Positions 14,767 to 23,382 of a DNA stretch of 24,366 nucleotides are shown here, piece after piece. The position numbers and the translations under genes were made by a program. The first letter of the stretch is position 1. Each line of letters begins with the position of its first letter. Below the pieces are notes generated by a model. The model was given only the letters and a program-made list of their open reading frames with translations, was not told the origin of the DNA and did no database searches. This stretch comes from Candidatus Poribacteria bacterium. Lineage in GTDB: Bacteria > Poribacteria > WGA-4E > UBA9662. Where the stretch lies: assembly GCA_002699335.1 (NCBI GenBank), contig PACG01000178.1, positions 3,988 through 28,353 on the forward strand, in the 5' to 3' direction.

Positions 14767-15630
14767 TTAAATGATGGTGGTCATCGGTGTGGCTACGTAT
14801 TCCCACAATAGTGGTTTAAGATAGGAGATCGAGGTGGCAACTATCTCTTGTACGGTGTCGAAGTTCGGGTTTGGCAACTTGTGGATGCCAACGATCTCCA
14901 GAATCGCCACCGAGATATTCGGCATCTGCTTGATGATGTTGGCCAATCTAGCTAGATCCAGTACCCCGTTGCCAGGAATCTGTGTCTCTACCGGTCCTAC
15001 TTTCGGCTCACGGCTGAGTCGGTGATCTCGCATTCGAACAGTGAAAATATGAGGTTGTAATTCTGTTAAGGCTCGGACAGGATCAGCATCGGGATGCGAG
15101 CGGTAGATGTGCGTCGCATCGAAGTTAAGTCCCACCCAATTGGCATCGACCTCGGCCATCAACTGTTTAGCCGTGGCCACATTGTGAACGGCCCGACCCA
15201 TCCGTGGCTTGACTGACAAACGAATCTGTCCTCCGGCCAGTGCAGTACTAGCTTGGTTGAGCTTATCGACAAACTGCAGAAAACTCTCCTCACTATTAGA
15301 AATCCCGCCAGAACTGACGACCACCGTATTCGTTTTCAATTGGCAAGATGCCTCGATTAGTCGTTCCAATCCTGCGGGCTGTGAAATCTGCTGACCGGAG
15401 ATAGCAAGCGACTCAATCTTCAGACCGTGAGTAGTTATGGTCTGTTTGACTTCCTGGTAATGGCCATCCACACCGTCATGTCGATCCAGGTCCAGGTGGG
15501 TAATCTGTCCGGTCGTTGATGAACGAGCGCAGAGTTCGATAGCATGACCTCCGGCTTTTCGGATTCCAGCCAGTGCCTGTTCCAGACTAAAGTTGCGGTA
15601 CAGCATGGTACTGCATCCGAGTTGCTTCAT
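14767..15630 (-). CDS. Sugar phosphate isomerase/epimerase-like TIM-barrel protein
   Basis: 287 residues from ATG 15630, beginning MKQLGCSTMLYRNFSLEQAL, typical of the AP endonuclease 2 / xylose isomerase-like superfamily. Visible landmarks are the IELCAR strand after helix 1, LNFDATHIYRSHPD with likely metal ligands Asp and His, and IPGNGVLDLARL followed by a late AILEIVG strand. These enzymes isomerise or epimerise sugars and inositols using a divalent metal. A longer frame from 15759 exists, but its extra 43 residues overlap the upstream gene and lack family character. ATG 15630 has AAGGA seven bases upstream and overlaps the deacetylase stop as ATGA. Confidence 0.82.
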   Translation of the reverse strand: MKQLGCSTMLYRNFSLEQALAGIRKAGGHAIELCARSSTTGQITHLDLDRHDGVDGHYQEVKQTITTHGLKIESLAISGQQISQPAGLERLIEASCQLKTNTVVVSSGGISNSEESFLQFVDKLNQASTALAGGQIRLSVKPRMGRAVHNVATAKQLMAEVDANWVGLNFDATHIYRSHPDADPVRALTELQPHIFTVRMRDHRLSREPKVGPVETQIPGNGVLDLARLANIIKQMPNISVAILEIVGIHKLPNPNFDTVQEIVATSISYLKPLLWEYVATPMTTII

Positions 15631-16514
15631 CGTTTTTCCTTCGGTGGGTGAACGCTGACCGAAGGTCGGACAGCCGCTTTCATCTCGGCATAGACTTGCG
15701 GTGGGGAGGCAAAACGAATGCCAAGATCCATGGCTTGGGCGATTAATTCCTCGATCCACTTGCCTTTGGTCTGGAAAAAGGTTTCAGTGTCAACGGTTCC
15801 GTGGTCGTGGGAACAAACGTTCCAGACCAGATCTTCAGCCGCCACCTTCTCCAGCATAGCAAACAGGTAATCCTGGTAAGACTCTCCGTACTGCCGGTCA
15901 TCGAACCGATCCCAGTAGAAATCGTCCTGGTAGCCCTGAACTCCTAACTCCAAGATATCCTCAAATCCCTGGTCGGTATAGAAAAACGGTTGTTCGCTGA
16001 AGGGGGTCGGTTGGCAGTCCCGGTAATCTCTGGCGTTGGTGCGAATCCACTGGATACTGTTGTCTGCCAAAATTTGAAGAATGTCTGGTCGATCCACCAG
16101 TCCACGATAGTAGCCCCACGGTCCGGTCAACCCTTGACACTCGATTCGCAACAGGTCTTCGATCAAGGTCTGTGTGCTGTCGATCTCTTCCCGAACCTGT
16201 TCCAGTGTACCACCCTGATGAAAAAAGTTGGGCGAGCGGCCGTGGACCGGCTGACCGTCGCCGGGTTGCATGTAGATCGACTTGAGCAAAACGTGATTAT
16301 AGGTGTGCTGACCAACGGTCAGCAGTGGATCGGCGATCACCTCCCGCACGTCTTCAACACGTGCTGTTAGTGTTTGACCGGTCAGATATATGGTCCAGGG
16401 GACATCGTATTTTTGATGCAGTTGTCGCGCGCCTTGCAAAAAGCCACGCGTACTATCTGATGCACTTTCAACATCGTAACCTAACAGAATTGTGCCTCGA
16501 TCTGGTAACGGCAT
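15627..16514 (-). CDS. Polysaccharide deacetylase family protein
   Basis: 295-residue NodB-homology protein. The catalytic base Asp14 lies in LLGYDVES and the metal-binding pair in QHTYNH (His70, His74). A GPWGYYRGLVDRPD segment corresponds to motif 3, and a late VCSHDHGT supplies the final His. There is no signal peptide, so it probably acts in the cytoplasm on a soluble N-acetylated or otherwise acylated sugar rather than on wall polymer. AGGAG lies seven bases before ATG 16514. Its stop overlaps the TIM-barrel start (ATGA), tying the two functions. It is the first gene of the minus-strand cluster and divergent from the aminotransferase gene. Confidence 0.85.
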   Translation of the reverse strand: MPLPDRGTILLGYDVESASDSTRGFLQGARQLHQKYDVPWTIYLTGQTLTARVEDVREVIADPLLTVGQHTYNHVLLKSIYMQPGDGQPVHGRSPNFFHQGGTLEQVREEIDSTQTLIEDLLRIECQGLTGPWGYYRGLVDRPDILQILADNSIQWIRTNARDYRDCQPTPFSEQPFFYTDQGFEDILELGVQGYQDDFYWDRFDDRQYGESYQDYLFAMLEKVAAEDLVWNVCSHDHGTVDTETFFQTKGKWIEELIAQAMDLGIRFASPPQVYAEMKAAVRPSVSVHPPKEKR

Positions 16515-16560
16515 CCTATTACTCCTTTTTAAATTTAGGTGTAAGTAGTGCAGAAACAGA

Positions 16561-16588
16561 TTGCAGAATTTGCAGATCTGGATATAAT
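16561..16588 (+). promoter_or_regulatory. Promoter of the aminotransferase gene
   Basis: A perfect -10 TATAAT (16583-16588) with TTGCAG (16561-16566) as a modest -35 at 16-base spacing. It lies in the 109-bp divergent region between the deacetylase and aminotransferase genes, so control of the two directions may be shared. Confidence 0.55.
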
Positions 16589-16623
16589 AGTCACTACCCT
16601 TTTATCTACGGAGGATTTGAACT

Positions 16624-17802
16624 ATGTACTATCTCGGAATAGAAGAGCAACAGGCCGTTTTGGCGGTACTGGAAAAAGGTCACCTCTGCCGATATGGACC
16701 TGAAGATTCGACAGTCTTAAATTTCGAACGTGGCGTTGGGGAGAAGTTTAACACAAAACACGCTATCGCGACAAACGGTGGGACCTCGTCCCTGATTATT
16801 GGCCTTTATGCTGCTGGCATCGGCTTGGGGGATGAAGTGATTGTGCCGGCCTATACCTGGGTGGCCACGCCAGCTTCGGTGGTAATCGCCAACGCGGTGC
16901 CCATCATCGCTGAAATCGACAACTCGTTGACCATCGATCCGGAGGACATTGAAGCCAAGATCACGCCCAGAACCCGGGCTATCATACCGGTGCACATGAT
17001 CGGAGTGCCATCCAACATGTCGGCCATCAAAGCCATTGCTGACAAACACGATCTACTAGTGATTGAGGACTGTGCCCAGGCTATCGGGGCGGGTTATGGT
17101 GGCAAACGGCTCGGCACCCATGGCCATATCGGTTGCTTTAGTTTGCAGCAGAGCAAAATTATTACCACTGGTGAGGGCGGAATCGTAATTACCGACGACC
17201 AGCGATACGCCGACCGAGCCAGGATGATACACGACGGTGGTAACCTGTGGGGCATTTCCCCGCATAGCGACGCTTTCTTCCCCGGCATGAACTTCCGCAT
17301 GGATGAGATGCGGGGAGCAGTGGCTTCCGTACAGTTGACGCGGTTGGATGGCTTTATCGAAAAGATGCAGGTCCGCAAGCGGAAATTGCGTCAAGCCATC
17401 GCTGACGTAGACGGAATCGAACTGCGAAAACTACACGATGAGGAGGGCGATGCCGCTACTACGCTGGTCTTTTTCTTGCCGACATCTGATTTGGCCAACA
17501 AGTTTGGCGAGATAATGGGTAAATATGGCGTCGGTGCCGGACCGATGTACACTCACGGGAATGGCGACAAGCACGTCTATCCAGGTTGGGAATATATCTT
17601 GCAGAAGAAGACCTATCACCCCAACGGGCTGCCCTACAGCCATCCATCCTACGGTACGATCGAGTATTCAGACCGGATGTGTCCCAAGACATTGGATTAC
17701 CTGGGCCGTGCCATCTGTATCGGTGTTCACCCGGAGATGACTGACGAAGGGATCGAAAAAGTGTCAACAGCCATCCGTTCTGCTGCCAGCGATATTTTCT
17801 AG
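16624..17802 (+). CDS. DegT/DnrJ/EryC1/StrS family aminotransferase
   Basis: 392-residue PLP-dependent enzyme of the sugar/AHBA aminotransferase family. Visible landmarks are NGGTSSL (cofactor phosphate region, 51-57), PAYTWVATPASV (75-86), IEDCAQAIGA with Asp149 for the pyridine nitrogen, and FSLQQSKIITTGEGG with Lys178 as the Schiff-base lysine. It would transfer an amino group to a keto-sugar or a related ring compound; the exact substrate is unknown. GGAGG lies nine bases before ATG 16624, behind a good promoter. It is followed by the PhyH gene 39 bp later on the same strand. All key residues are intact. Confidence 0.9.
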   Translation: MYYLGIEEQQAVLAVLEKGHLCRYGPEDSTVLNFERGVGEKFNTKHAIATNGGTSSLIIGLYAAGIGLGDEVIVPAYTWVATPASVVIANAVPIIAEIDNSLTIDPEDIEAKITPRTRAIIPVHMIGVPSNMSAIKAIADKHDLLVIEDCAQAIGAGYGGKRLGTHGHIGCFSLQQSKIITTGEGGIVITDDQRYADRARMIHDGGNLWGISPHSDAFFPGMNFRMDEMRGAVASVQLTRLDGFIEKMQVRKRKLRQAIADVDGIELRKLHDEEGDAATTLVFFLPTSDLANKFGEIMGKYGVGAGPMYTHGNGDKHVYPGWEYILQKKTYHPNGLPYSHPSYGTIEYSDRMCPKTLDYLGRAICIGVHPEMTDEGIEKVSTAIRSAASDIF

Positions 17803-17841
17803 ACTCACCTTCCACCTAAAGCAAGGAGGTCCATAATACCC

Positions 17842-18711
17842 ATGCGCACAGAAGCTGAACAGCGATTGCAAACCAATCCTGACCAGAAAACGAAGGTTAT
17901 TCCCAATCAGGACCAGTTGGCCCAGCTAGACAGGGATCTGCAGTTTTACCCCAGCTGGACGATAGATCCACTGCACTTAACCTCAGAGCAGATAGAAGAT
18001 TTCAACCAATACGGTTACCTGACAGGGATTCAGATTTTTAGTGACGACGAGATCCTGGTCTATCGGCATCATTTTGATGACCTTCTGGCCGAGGTAATGT
18101 CGTCAGGTAGTGGTAGTTACTCGATCTTGTCAGCCCATCTCAAGTATGGGAAAGCCTACGATCTGCTGACTCATCCCCGGATTGTGGATTACATCAGGGA
18201 TCTCCTTGGGAACGACATCATCGCCTGGGGATCCCACTATTTTTGTAAGTTACCGCACGATGGCAAGATCGTTGCCTGGCACCAAGATGCCAGTTACTGG
18301 CCGTTGACACCGTCTAAAACAGTGACGGTTTGGCTGGCCATTGATGATGCCGACACGAAGAATGGGTGTATGCGGTTTCTGTCCGGTTCCCACCGCTTTG
18401 GCCATCTATCTTACCGTATCAGTGATCCCGGGGAACATAACATCTTGAATCAGACGGTACAGGAGGCCGAACAGTACGGCACGCCGGTCGATGTCGAACT
18501 GAAAGCAGGCGAAATCTCGATCCATTCTGATCTGCTACTACACGGGTCTAACTTCAATCATTCAGATCGTCGACGTTGTGGTCTGACCTTACGGTACTGC
18601 ACGCCGGATGTGCGGGGGCATTTCGATTGGAACCGGGAAGGCGTGATCGTCAGTGGCAGTGATCCCACACAACATTGGTTGAATCATTCTCGACCCAACC
18701 ATCGGGATTAG
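17842..18711 (+). CDS. Phytanoyl-CoA dioxygenase (PhyH) family protein
   Basis: 289-residue Fe(II)/2-oxoglutarate-dependent oxygenase. The iron triad is His147-X-Asp149 in WHQDASYW and His234 in LLLHGS; Arg244 or Arg245 in SDRRRCGLTLRY should bind 2-oxoglutarate. The MRFLSGSHR strand is also typical. Members hydroxylate many small molecules besides phytanoyl-CoA, including natural-product intermediates, so the name gives no substrate. The pairing with a DegT aminotransferase suggests tailoring of an amino-sugar-like compound. AAGGAGGT lies 12 bases before ATG 17842, somewhat far, but no better start is seen. Confidence 0.88.
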   Translation: MRTEAEQRLQTNPDQKTKVIPNQDQLAQLDRDLQFYPSWTIDPLHLTSEQIEDFNQYGYLTGIQIFSDDEILVYRHHFDDLLAEVMSSGSGSYSILSAHLKYGKAYDLLTHPRIVDYIRDLLGNDIIAWGSHYFCKLPHDGKIVAWHQDASYWPLTPSKTVTVWLAIDDADTKNGCMRFLSGSHRFGHLSYRISDPGEHNILNQTVQEAEQYGTPVDVELKAGEISIHSDLLLHGSNFNHSDRRRCGLTLRYCTPDVRGHFDWNREGVIVSGSDPTQHWLNHSRPNHRD

Positions 18712-18756
18712 GCCTAACCCCGATTAGGTTGAAGTGTCAACAACACCTTTGTCAGA

Positions 18757-18841
18757 GCAAAGCAACACCGTTTAGTTAGTAATCCCTAAATTCTTGGTAC
18801 GGGTAGGGAATTTCGCCTCTAAACGGTGTTGTATGCTTTGC
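18757..18841. repeat. Long imperfect inverted repeat between convergent genes
   Basis: The left arm 18757-18775 and right arm 18819-18841 are complementary: a perfect 12-bp block (AACACCGTTTAG with its complement) plus a 7-bp GCAAAGC block, separated by a 4-base bulge, around a 43-base loop. It lies between the convergent PhyH and secreted-protein genes, so it could end transcription from both sides, though no T-run is present. A small non-autonomous element is another possibility. Confidence 0.6.
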
Positions 18842-18853
18842 CCTCGCCAGTTC

Positions 18854-21800
18854 TTACTTATGCAGAGTCAGCTTTTGGATAGCGGGTGTTGGTAAATCTA
18901 GATCTGTTTGCAGGCGACAGAAGTAGATGCCAGAGGGGGCTAGTTCTCCGGATTCGGTGCGCCCATCCCAATAAGCGGCGTGGTTTTTGATTTGGTAGGT
19001 TCCCGCTGGCTGAAAGCCCAGATCCAGGCGACGGATTATCTGCCCGCTGAGATTATAGATCTCAAAGATTACCACCGAAGGGTGTGCCAGTTGATAAGGA
19101 ATCCAGGTTTCTGGATTAAACGGATTGGGGAAATTGGGACCAATCCCGGTTTCAGCTACAGGTGCCGAGGCTTCGGCTAGAAGTGTCTGCTGTAGTAGAT
19201 CTATTAGACCGGTTGTTTGACTCAGGTTTTCCAAGACCTGTGCCAGATTCGGGGCAGCCATGGCTGACTCGCCAAAGTGTCTAGCCACCAAAATAACATC
19301 AAAGATATTGACAGTACCGTCCTCGTTGAGATCGGGGGTGGGTTGAATGGTTGCAGGGCTTGGTTGCCCAAAAAACCGGGCTACATAGACCAGATCCATA
19401 ATATCGATTTGGCCATCCCGATTCAGATCCCACTTGGGAAAATCTTCCAAGTACATAGGACCGACAGGATCACTCCAGTGGCTCTCCTGTTCGGCGCCGT
19501 TAACGGTCTTAATCCGGGCATAGTACTTATAGCCGCCTTCGGCTAAAAAGCGAAAAACGAGATTTCGCTTTGAGGATGCTTCAATCCCCTGATCGACTAG
19601 GAGTCCCCTCTGCGGTGAAAAATCCCGCGAATCGACATCCACCTGAACCACATAGGTGCCAATACTACTCACATCCTGTACTGATGGCCACTCTAGCACA
19701 ATCTCACTTTTTGGAGCCGCAGGTGCATCCACGGGTGAAACGATCTCCGGCACAGACCACTCAATCGAAGTGACTGGTGGCGGCGGCGTGCTATCGATTT
19801 GCAACTTGAAGTGAGTCGGTTCAGTCCAGTAGTCGAGTTCGTCTTTGGCTCGCAGGTGCAACCACCACTCCCCATCATTGAGGCCCTTCAAGGTCAACTG
19901 GTTGTTGCGAATCAAGGGATCTTCGATTCTGTCGGGTTCCGTCTCGGCCGTGTGGTCAAGGACAAAACTGTATCGTCGACCACTTAGCACCTCCGGCTCC
20001 GTCAGGAAGTAGAGCAGGGGTGAGCTATTGGTATACCAGACATCTGTGTCTGGATGCGTCGGCGACTCTATTTTAGGCAGTTGCAACGGCGTGTGATCTA
20101 TGATGACCAAACTGTCAGAGTAGACGCTCACCATTTCACCACGGTCATCCTTGACCCGGGCCATAATATAGTATTTCCCGTCGTAGACAAAGACCGTATT
20201 CCAGTGAAGACTGTTGAACTCGTGACTAATACCGAGTTCAATTGGATTGGCACGCCGCATATTTTGGTCGATGTCGTAGTAGAGGTCGACCGCAAAGCTG
20301 TCGTTGTCTGGGTCACTAACCTCCCACTTGATCTGGAACGATTTGTTGGCAAAAACGTCGACTTCAGCGGGAGAAACAAACTTAAACTCCGGCGGGGAGT
20401 TTGGTTTGGATAGGGCGTGGTGAGTAGCGTAGATCTCCTCTAACTCAGCCAGCTGTGGGAAGTCTCGCTTTCGCCACCCCATACCAACATCGGTTATCGT
20501 TTTCGGGTGATCCTCAATCAGGATTTTCCATAACAGATCAAACCGATTCTCCAACTCATCATCGTCATCTGGTGTTAGATCGATGCTGTCTGCGGTATCG
20601 AATATGTCCCACAGGATGCTGGCTACGGCCCCTTCAACAACACCTCCGTCGCGGTTCTCTCCGCTACCATCATTACTGCCGGTCCACCAAGAATTGGTTT
20701 CGATGTTAGGAAACTGCTCCTCCCAGCGGCCGGTGACGTTGAGAGCACGGTTGTCAACCGCCGCTTCCAGAAATTCGGCCCAGCCTTCACTCATAGCGAA
20801 GCCTTGATCGGAAATGGTTTCCAGTCGATGTCCACCCTGATATTTCCCTCGAGGCACCTCATTATAGTTATATCCATAAGCTGCCATCATAGCAGAGTGA
20901 CCGTATTCGTGGTACATGGTAATGCTACGCCATTGATCCACTCCACCGGCAATGGTCAAGGTTTCACGGGTAACGCGACCACCAAACTGTGACGCGTGAT
21001 AGTAAGAGACTTTTCCGCTACCCGGCCAAATGACCTGAATCGGTTTTTGCCGTTCCCAACCGACCTGGTTCCAAAAGAAAGCGTGGGTTTTGATAATCGA
21101 ATCGAGGATGTTACCCAGGCCTCGATTGGCTTTAGTGGCATCAAGGGTTAGATCGATGGTAACCTGACCTTCGGCAACATCTTTCACCTTCTCTGATTTG
21201 AGTTCATAAGTCCTCCACCGGCGATTGACAACAGTCAAGATCCGATTATCAGGCTTGACTACAATATGCAACTGCTGGGGCTGATTCGGGTTGAGAACCG
21301 CAGTCTCAAACCGGTAGTACCCTTCGGCATTGGCAAATGTGCGTGCCAGTTCTTGCTGGTTCTGGTACAAACTAACCTTGACCTGTTGTAGAGGTCGCAT
21401 CTGCCGTTCATTATCGTTAAAGTAGGTGAGTAGCCCCTGAACCATCAGTCCCTCTGCGGCCAACCCTTGCTGAATCTGGACCTCCGTTTGTAGTTGTAAA
21501 TCGCGACTATTATGTTCAAGCGGTTCCGGAGAGACGTTGGCCTCTGACGGGCTGGTTTGTAAGTGGAGGTAAAAGTGATCGACGATCGGAACACCGGAGC
21601 CTGTAGTAGCATAAACCGAGGCTTGTAACGGGTAGTTGCCGGGCAGATCAACCTGAATCAACAGGCTTCGCTGAATAAAGGAAAAGGCCGGCAGGTAAAC
21701 CTGAGAAAAAATAGAGGGCGACTGAGGTGAAACACCGTTGGGCAGACGAAATACAATCTCTACCTTTGCTGTTTCGGCCAGATTTGATTCCAGAGATAGC

Positions 21801-21997
21801 GTCAGGGTAGCAGTTTGTCCAACACTGGGGGCAGAGGTTAGGTCTAAGTAACCGTTAAAAGCGGGATTAGCATCCCGACCAGCGTGAACACGATAATGCG
21901 CGGAGATAAAAAACAGGAGCAGTATGACCAGCAATATTGGCCATACTAATGGGCACTGCCCATTGGCGGATCTTACCGGTTGCGAATTGTTGCCCAT
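18854..21997 (-). CDS. Large secreted zinc-peptidase-like protein with dockerin and C-terminal sorting domain
   Basis: 1047 residues. A hydrophobic signal/anchor (about 18-33) is followed by beta-rich domains, including a carboxypeptidase-regulatory-like part (about 180-260). A metallopeptidase centre has HEYGH (His363, Glu364, His367), with Glu404 or Glu408 of SEGWAEF as the likely third ligand. Fibronectin/Ig-like domains follow at about 540-840. Residues of about 852-912 form a dockerin-like pair of calcium loops, DLNRDGQIDIMD and DLNEDGTVNIFD. The last about 95 residues (NFPNPFNPETW to the end) are a FlgD-like/type IX secretion-like tail. It is probably exported and surface-bound. The ATG overlaps the upstream gene by 25 bp and lacks a clear ribosome binding site. 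The substrate is unknown. Confidence 0.82.
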   Translation of the reverse strand: MGNNSQPVRSANGQCPLVWPILLVILLLFFISAHYRVHAGRDANPAFNGYLDLTSAPSVGQTATLTLSLESNLAETAKVEIVFRLPNGVSPQSPSIFSQVYLPAFSFIQRSLLIQVDLPGNYPLQASVYATTGSGVPIVDHFYLHLQTSPSEANVSPEPLEHNSRDLQLQTEVQIQQGLAAEGLMVQGLLTYFNDNERQMRPLQQVKVSLYQNQQELARTFANAEGYYRFETAVLNPNQPQQLHIVVKPDNRILTVVNRRWRTYELKSEKVKDVAEGQVTIDLTLDATKANRGLGNILDSIIKTHAFFWNQVGWERQKPIQVIWPGSGKVSYYHASQFGGRVTRETLTIAGGVDQWRSITMYHEYGHSAMMAAYGYNYNEVPRGKYQGGHRLETISDQGFAMSEGWAEFLEAAVDNRALNVTGRWEEQFPNIETNSWWTGSNDGSGENRDGGVVEGAVASILWDIFDTADSIDLTPDDDDELENRFDLLWKILIEDHPKTITDVGMGWRKRDFPQLAELEEIYATHHALSKPNSPPEFKFVSPAEVDVFANKSFQIKWEVSDPDNDSFAVDLYYDIDQNMRRANPIELGISHEFNSLHWNTVFVYDGKYYIMARVKDDRGEMVSVYSDSLVIIDHTPLQLPKIESPTHPDTDVWYTNSSPLLYFLTEPEVLSGRRYSFVLDHTAETEPDRIEDPLIRNNQLTLKGLNDGEWWLHLRAKDELDYWTEPTHFKLQIDSTPPPPVTSIEWSVPEIVSPVDAPAAPKSEIVLEWPSVQDVSSIGTYVVQVDVDSRDFSPQRGLLVDQGIEASSKRNLVFRFLAEGGYKYYARIKTVNGAEQESHWSDPVGPMYLEDFPKWDLNRDGQIDIMDLVYVARFFGQPSPATIQPTPDLNEDGTVNIFDVILVARHFGESAMAAPNLAQVLENLSQTTGLIDLLQQTLLAEASAPVAETGIGPNFPNPFNPETWIPYQLAHPSVVIFEIYNLSGQIIRRLDLGFQPAGTYQIKNHAAYWDGRTESGELAPSGIYFCRLQTDLDLPTPAIQKLTLHK

Positions 21998-22668
21998 GTT
22001 GTGGCAAGTTTCATCTTGGATGGCACTACGGTTTCATCAACGCTGACATTGTAGCGGGTCAGCTCAAATACAATGTCGTCGGAGTTGACGAATTTGACCG
22101 GTCCCAGGTTGGGGGCTAACCACATGGTTCCGGGTCGTTCTAAGCGCAAAACGGGTGAGATCAGCACATTGGTCTGTCTCACTTGCAGACAGTTGTCAAA
22201 GGTGCCCGCCGGAACGGAAATCTTGTCCACGGCTACCACTTCCTGTGTGTTTTTAGCCATGATTTCACCCAGTAAGGGTAATTTGACTTCACCTTTAACT
22301 GTCCATCGCGATCCCAATTTGATCGGTATGGGTAAAAAGACTTGGGGTGGATCGTAGGGCAATTCGATCTCGCCTGCTAAACCGAAGGTGAAAACCGCCT
22401 TCAAAATCTGGACACTATCGACTTCAGGACGAATGATGAATCGGCTGTAACCCGTCTCCTCGTTGGGTGGATCTACTTCTTTGGTCTGGTCGACCAGTTG
22501 ACGCGCCTGATCTTCGCCCGTGGCCTCGATGCGTAAGATCCGTTCTTCGATTCCATCGGTACTTAGAAAAAACCATTCGTTACCCACTTTGTCCGGATAG
22601 TAGGTTTGGGCAAGGACGAACGAACTGAAGATTAACCCCAAAATCAACCACCGAATGTTTGCTTTCAT
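21973..22668 (-). CDS. Secreted beta-rich protein of unknown function
   Basis: 231 residues with a clean signal peptide, cleaved after VLA at residue 20. The mature part is beta-rich. YYPDKVGNEWFF, VPAGTFDNCLQV and GTMWLAPNLGPVKFV are features shared by a loose family of TapB-like periplasmic proteins; that assignment is tentative. It overlaps the start of the large peptidase gene by 25 bp and is transcribed with it, so the two products are likely co-expressed in the envelope. A promoter with TATACT and TTGAAA lies about 40 bp upstream. Confidence 0.65.
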   Translation of the reverse strand: MKANIRWLILGLIFSSFVLAQTYYPDKVGNEWFFLSTDGIEERILRIEATGEDQARQLVDQTKEVDPPNEETGYSRFIIRPEVDSVQILKAVFTFGLAGEIELPYDPPQVFLPIPIKLGSRWTVKGEVKLPLLGEIMAKNTQEVVAVDKISVPAGTFDNCLQVRQTNVLISPVLRLERPGTMWLAPNLGPVKFVNSDDIVFELTRYNVSVDETVVPSKMKLATTWATIRNR

Positions 22669-22683
22669 CTGATCACGTTGTCC

Positions 22684-22735
22684 TTTACTTCCCTTTCGAA
22701 AGTCAAGTATACTGTAACCCAGAGAAGGATTTCAA
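22684..22735. promoter_or_regulatory. Face-to-face divergent promoters sharing a palindromic -10
   Basis: Minus strand: -35 TTGAAA (22730-22735), 18-base spacer, -10 TATACT (22706-22711). Plus strand: -35-like TTTACT (22684-22689), 18-base spacer, -10 TATACT (22708-22713). Both -10 hexamers lie in the 8-bp palindrome AGTATACT, so only one polymerase could open this DNA at a time. The minus promoter is the better of the two. Confidence 0.5.
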
Positions 22736-22741
22736 TTAGCA

Positions 22742-23356
22742 TTGGACTGTAGTAAGAGCAAACTTCAAAATCAAATTTATCTCTGTTGCCTAATGGTGTT
22801 ATTCACCAGGTTGCCAAGTGCTATAGCCGATAATACGGTTAACAATCCGTTGATTCGCTTAGATCACCAGCTTTTCGATACCGTCTATGATGCCGATCAT
22901 ATTGGCACTGTGCCACATCAACTAATGACAGGCGTTACACACTTGGGAGATCCCAAAGCGGTAATGGCCATTTCAGCTTTGTTGATGGCCTACGGTAGTC
23001 CAGAGAGAAAAGAAACAGGTAAGCTATTAACGACCTCTTTTGCTTTATCGGGGCTATCGGCCTGGGGGACAAAGCAGATCATTAACCGTAGACGCCCGCT
23101 GGACAAACTGGAACAAGAGACACCCGCTTTCCCTTCAGGTCATACTACCCTGGCCTTTGCAACTGCTACCATTTTTTCTGATAGTTATCCGAAGTTGAAG
23201 ATTCCGTTCTATTGCGGGGCGGGGTTGGTAGCGTTTTCCCGTATCTATCTTGGAAGACACTATCCGCTCGATACGCTGGCCGGCTCCGTGGTCGGCACTG
23301 TTTCAGCGCATGTTGTTCTAAAATATCGTCGACCGGTCTTAGGTTGGGAATTTTAG
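22742..23356 (+). CDS. PAP2-family phosphatase
   Basis: 204-residue PAP2 phosphatase-like protein. All three family motifs are present: KQIINRRRP (Lys111, Arg118), PSGH (131-134) and SRIYLGRHYPLD (Arg167, His173, Asp177). Hydrophobic segments flank them, so it is a membrane enzyme with a periplasm-facing active site that removes phosphate from lipid pyrophosphates or phosphatidate. Start TTG 22742 gives a leader with Lys residues, a hydrophobic core and SAIA before Asp30, resembling a signal peptide. ATG at residue 18 would remove this and seems less likely. AGAAGGA lies about 12 bases upstream. Confidence 0.82.
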   Translation: MDCSKSKLQNQIYLCCLMVLFTRLPSAIADNTVNNPLIRLDHQLFDTVYDADHIGTVPHQLMTGVTHLGDPKAVMAISALLMAYGSPERKETGKLLTTSFALSGLSAWGTKQIINRRRPLDKLEQETPAFPSGHTTLAFATATIFSDSYPKLKIPFYCGAGLVAFSRIYLGRHYPLDTLAGSVVGTVSAHVVLKYRRPVLGWEF

Positions 23357-23373
23357 GCTTGATACAACAAGCC
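23356..23373 (+). terminator. Short hairpin at the PAP2 stop codon
   Basis: GGCTTG and CAAGCC form a 6-bp stem around a 6-base loop, starting at the last base of the stop codon. No T-run follows, so it is only a weak terminator candidate. Confidence 0.25.
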
Positions 23374-23382
23374 CCTGAAAAT

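Noticed and set aside
15631..15759. Upstream extension of the TIM-barrel gene to ATG 15759 (43 extra residues)
   Set aside because: The extension overlaps the deacetylase gene by about 130 bp and lacks family character; ATG 15630 has a ribosome binding site and an ATGA overlap.
18705..18735. Integron attC site (GCCTAAC near the PhyH stop)
   Set aside because: No matching GTTRRRY partner at the right distance and no integrase; the short TTAGGCCTAA palindrome is probably chance.
20054..20413. 119-codon plus-strand frame inside the secreted peptidase gene
   Set aside because: Antisense to a coherent multidomain protein; no ribosome binding site or family match.
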